Positions 5,645-6,747 of a DNA stretch of 6,747 nt are shown piece by piece. The position numbers and the translations under genes are program-made. Each line of letters starts with the position of its first letter. Position 1 is the stretch's first letter. The notes under the pieces are model-generated. The model worked only from the letters and a program-made list of their open reading frames with translations. It did not search any database and was not told the DNA's origin. This DNA comes from Methanobrevibacter_A sp964547125 (lineage in GTDB: Archaea; Methanobacteriota; Methanobacteria; Methanobacteriales; Methanobacteriaceae): positions 1-6,747 of the forward strand of contig CAZJLS010000082.1 of NCBI GenBank assembly GCA_964547125.1. Direction: 5' to 3'.

Positions 5645-5690
5645 CTATTTAATAAAATAGTTTAAAACATTTTATACAATTATTTTTTAT
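5645..5690 (+). terminator. Terminator of the acidic hypothetical gene
   Basis: CTATTT-AATA-AAATAG makes a 6-bp stem with a 4-nt loop 10 nt after the stop codon. T-rich sequence follows, including a run of six T at 5683-5688. Confidence 0.45.
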
Positions 5691-5705
5691 TTATTAACAT
5701 TTATA

Positions 5706-5750
5706 CTGTAGCGAAAGCTATCATCACAATAATACAGCACCGATGACGAA
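5706..5750 (+). ncRNA. Candidate compact structured RNA (GC-elevated island)
   Basis: Forty-five bases are about 42% GC in a surrounding that is mostly A and T. On the plus strand TAGC-GAAA-GCTA (5709-5720) is a hairpin with a GNRA tetraloop. It is directly flanked by CTG (5706-5708), which can pair with CAG at 5735-5737, and by TCATC (5721-5725), which can pair with GATGA at 5742-5746. The crossed order gives a pseudoknot. Alternatively CTGTA can pair with TACAG at 5733-5737 at the cost of two hairpin pairs. A T-rich tract and an 8-T run (5826-5833) lie downstream. Stems are only 3-5 bp, so this could be chance. No known riboswitch or RNA family was recognised. Confidence 0.25.
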
Positions 5751-5864
5751 TAAAAAACAAGAAAATAAAGAATAATATTAAACCACCATTAATATAAAAA
5801 TCCACCACCCTAATTAATTTATTCCTTTTTTTTATTCCGAGGCAACAATAAATTATTCAAATTA
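5751..5864. other. Gene-free AT-rich stretch
   Basis: No coding frame or RNA gene is supported here. Visible details are two CCACC clusters (about 5784-5810), which read as GGTGG SD-like motifs on the minus strand but lead only to a three-codon frame, and an 8-T run at 5826-5833 that could end a plus-strand transcript. Confidence 0.4.
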
Positions 5865-5902
5865 AGTTTTATTTATGTTTGTCCTATAAACATAATTTCA
5901 AC
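5865..5902. repeat. Direct repeat copy A with internal hairpin
   Basis: Thirty-eight bases from AGTTTTATTTATG to TTTCAAC match copy B at 6211-6249 except for one T missing in the loop. Inside, TTATGTTT (5873-5880) and AAACATAA (5888-5895) are perfect 8-bp inverted arms around GTCCTAT. It lies just beyond the 3' end of the small minus-strand gene. Confidence 0.8.
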
Positions 5903-5948
5903 ATAATTAAATATAGTGTGTTTGAGATAAATTAATTTAGATTAAATA

Positions 5949-6167
5949 TTAATCGGATTCTTCCTTTTTGTATTCTGCAAGTTCTTTTTCCCATTCTTTT
6001 TCCCATTCAAGAAATTCATAGTACATTTGTGGGTCTTCTTTTTCAAATCTTGCACGGCATTTTTTTTCATCCTCGTCCGTGCATCGTTTGAAGAATTGGT
6101 AGAAATCTAGATTTCCTGTTTCTCCTAAGCGGTCATAACCTTTTTCATCACCGAACATAAATGCCAT
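5949..6167 (-). CDS. Small acidic hypothetical protein (72 aa)
   Basis: I do not recognise this protein. It is 72 aa long, charged and aromatic, with a Glu/Lys-rich C-terminal helix around EFLEWEKEWEKELAEYKKEE that is likely amphipathic or coiled-coil. Two cysteines (in RCTDEDEKKCRARF) lie seven residues apart and do not form a metal-site pattern. It has no signal or membrane segment. It is well supported as a gene by AGGAG 8 nt before the ATG and a TATA-like element just upstream. It sits alone between two direct copies of a 38-39 bp hairpin repeat, copy B next to its promoter and copy A after its stop. This suggests either a repeat-borne regulatory site or a small duplicated or mobile cassette. 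Function is unknown. Confidence 0.7.
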   Translation of the reverse strand: MAFMFGDEKGYDRLGETGNLDFYQFFKRCTDEDEKKCRARFEKEDPQMYYEFLEWEKEWEKELAEYKKEESD

Positions 6168-6175
6168 AATTAACT

Positions 6176-6210
6176 CTCCTACTAATTATAATTTATAATT
6201 CATATATAAT
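6176..6210 (-). promoter_or_regulatory. Promoter and RBS of the small acidic gene
   Basis: AGGAG (6176-6180) is 8 nt from the ATG. Upstream, ATTATATATGAA (about 6199-6210) is TATA-like and would start transcription near 6180, giving a very short leader. A second candidate, TTATAAATT, is too close to the start. Repeat copy B abuts the upstream edge of this TATA element, the position expected for a regulator site. Confidence 0.45.
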
Positions 6211-6249
6211 AGTTTTATTTATGTTTGTCCTATTAAACATAATTTCAAC
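6211..6249. repeat. Direct repeat copy B with internal hairpin
   Basis: Thirty-nine bases identical to copy A apart from one extra T in the loop (GTCCTATT). The 8-bp arms TTATGTTT (6219-6226) and AAACATAA (6235-6242) are unchanged. The similarity to copy A stops sharply at both ends. The two copies are in the same orientation, 346 bp apart. Confidence 0.8.
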
Positions 6250-6282
6250 TAAAAAATAGGCTTAAAATATAATAAAAAATCT

Positions 6283-6328
6283 AAAAAAAAGAAGAAAAAA
6301 TAAAAGAAGAGGATGATTATCTCTTCTT
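6283..6328 (-). terminator. Terminator of the adhesin-like gene
   Basis: AAGAAGAG (6304-6311) and CTCTTCTT (6321-6328) form an 8-bp stem around a 9-nt loop, overlapping the end of the coding region including the stop. On the minus strand it is followed by T runs (6300-6295 and 6290-6283), a stem plus U-tract arrangement. Confidence 0.65.
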
Positions 6329-6747
6329 AATAGGTAATATAATACAAGCTAAAGCAAATAGTAATAATAATATTGGATTACCTGTAGGAATATTAGATAA
6401 ACTATTACTATCAACTATATGATTACTTTGACTATTTTTACTTGGATTATATTTTTTATCTCCAACAATAATTACAGTTAAATAACTAATTGCATCATTG
6501 TAGATTCCTGTTCCATTATAATATATAATGAAAGTGTATTTTCCTGTACGGTTAGGAAGTATAACATCTACAAATGTTGCACTACCATTAGTTACATTAC
6601 TTGTGTAATTATTGTTTTCAACTACAAGTGTAGCTGTACCATTGTTTACTGGTTTATCACCATCAGTTATTGTTATAGTAATATTAACACTACCTGATTT
6701 GTTTAATGTTATATTATTTGGTGTTATAATATTTACATTAATTTTTT
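6317..6747 (-). CDS. Adhesin-like surface protein, C-terminal part (window cuts the 5' end)
   Basis: The last 143 codons of a larger protein. The visible part begins with an Ig-like beta-sandwich repeat: NITLNKSGSVNITITITDGD, then a NGTATLVVENN strand, GSATFVDVILPNRTGKYTF and a closing YLTVIIVGD strand. Many Asn-x-Ser/Thr sites suggest glycosylation outside the cell. A short Ser/Asn-rich linker leads to the tail NIPTGNP, a hydrophobic stretch of about 15 residues (ILLLLFALACIILP) and the terminal KKR. This is the tripartite layout (motif, membrane segment, basic tail) of sorted or membrane-anchored surface proteins. Large families of such adhesin-like proteins are known in gut Methanobacteriales, where they are thought to mediate attachment to host, protozoa or bacteria. 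IPTG resembles but does not equal LPxTG, so sortase handling is uncertain. A hairpin terminator overlaps the stop. Confidence 0.8.
   Translation of the reverse strand, partial: KINVNIITPNNITLNKSGSVNITITITDGDKPVNNGTATLVVENNNYTSNVTNGSATFVDVILPNRTGKYTFIIYYNGTGIYNDAISYLTVIIVGDKKYNPSKNSQSNHIVDSNSLSNIPTGNPILLLLFALACIILPIKKR

Noticed and set aside
5706..5750. C/D-box guide RNA on the minus strand (GTGATGA resembles a C box)
   Set aside because: No CTGA D or D' box is present at suitable spacing on that strand.
5865..6249. Start of a CRISPR array
   Set aside because: Only two repeat copies, separated by 308 bp that contain a gene with its own promoter and SD; there is no spacer-like periodicity or cas gene.
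1..6747. tRNA, rRNA, insertion sequence or transposase
   Set aside because: No cloverleaf with a TTCRA-type arm, no rRNA-like conserved stretch and no transposase motifs were found by reading both strands.

Overview
The window is AT-rich DNA that reads as a mesophilic, host-associated methanogenic archaeon of the Methanobacteriales. Methanosphaera is my best guess, with Methanobrevibacter next. The grounds are archaeal-type promoters (a TATA element about 25 bp before the transcript start), SD motifs of the AGGAG and GGTGA types, an archaeal KH/PP-loop plus zinc-ribbon gene pair, a remnant of a nonribosomal peptide synthetase (NRPS), and the C-terminus of an adhesin-like surface protein. The species is inferred from gene content and composition only.

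Layout, left to right. (1) 20-520, minus: a short ORF resembling the acceptor half of an NRPS condensation domain, probably a gene relic. (2) 756-2098, plus: a two-gene operon of a KH-domain/PP-loop ATPase (TTG start, strong SD) and, overlapping it by 4 nt, a small zinc-ribbon protein with a very acidic tail. A 9-bp-arm hairpin ends this operon and the convergent one. (3) 3773-2122, minus: a glutathione-peroxidase-family thiol peroxidase followed 5 nt later by a CDF cation exporter with Mn-type metal motifs. Together they look like an oxidative-stress/metal-homeostasis operon, with overlapping palindromes next to the TATA box. (4) 5214-3915, minus: a carboxyl-methyltransferase-like SAM enzyme fused to a C-terminal STAS (anti-sigma-antagonist) domain, interrupted by a -1 frame change at an A5G5 run. 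(5) 5312-5635, plus: an unknown acidic protein divergent from (4), sharing one TATA region. (6) 5636-5948: a gene-free stretch with a terminator, a GC-elevated island that can fold as a compact RNA, and one copy of a 38-39 bp repeat. (7) 6167-5949, minus: a small acidic unknown protein lying between two direct copies of that repeat. (8) 6747-6317, minus: the C-terminal 143 codons of a surface adhesin-like protein with an Ig-like domain, a PTG-hydrophobic-basic tail and a terminator hairpin.

How the parts relate. The peroxidase and exporter are almost certainly co-expressed. The KH/PP-loop and zinc-ribbon proteins probably act together in RNA modification or sulfur transfer. The methyltransferase-STAS gene and the NRPS relic share T-ending codon use unlike the A-ending use of the peroxidase/exporter operon. 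Both are of kinds linked to NRPS clusters in gut methanogens, so this may be accessory DNA decaying in place. That last link is inference. The most unusual items are the methyltransferase-STAS fusion in an organism without sigma factors, its homopolymer frameshift, the hairpin repeats around the small ORF, and the possible structured RNA.
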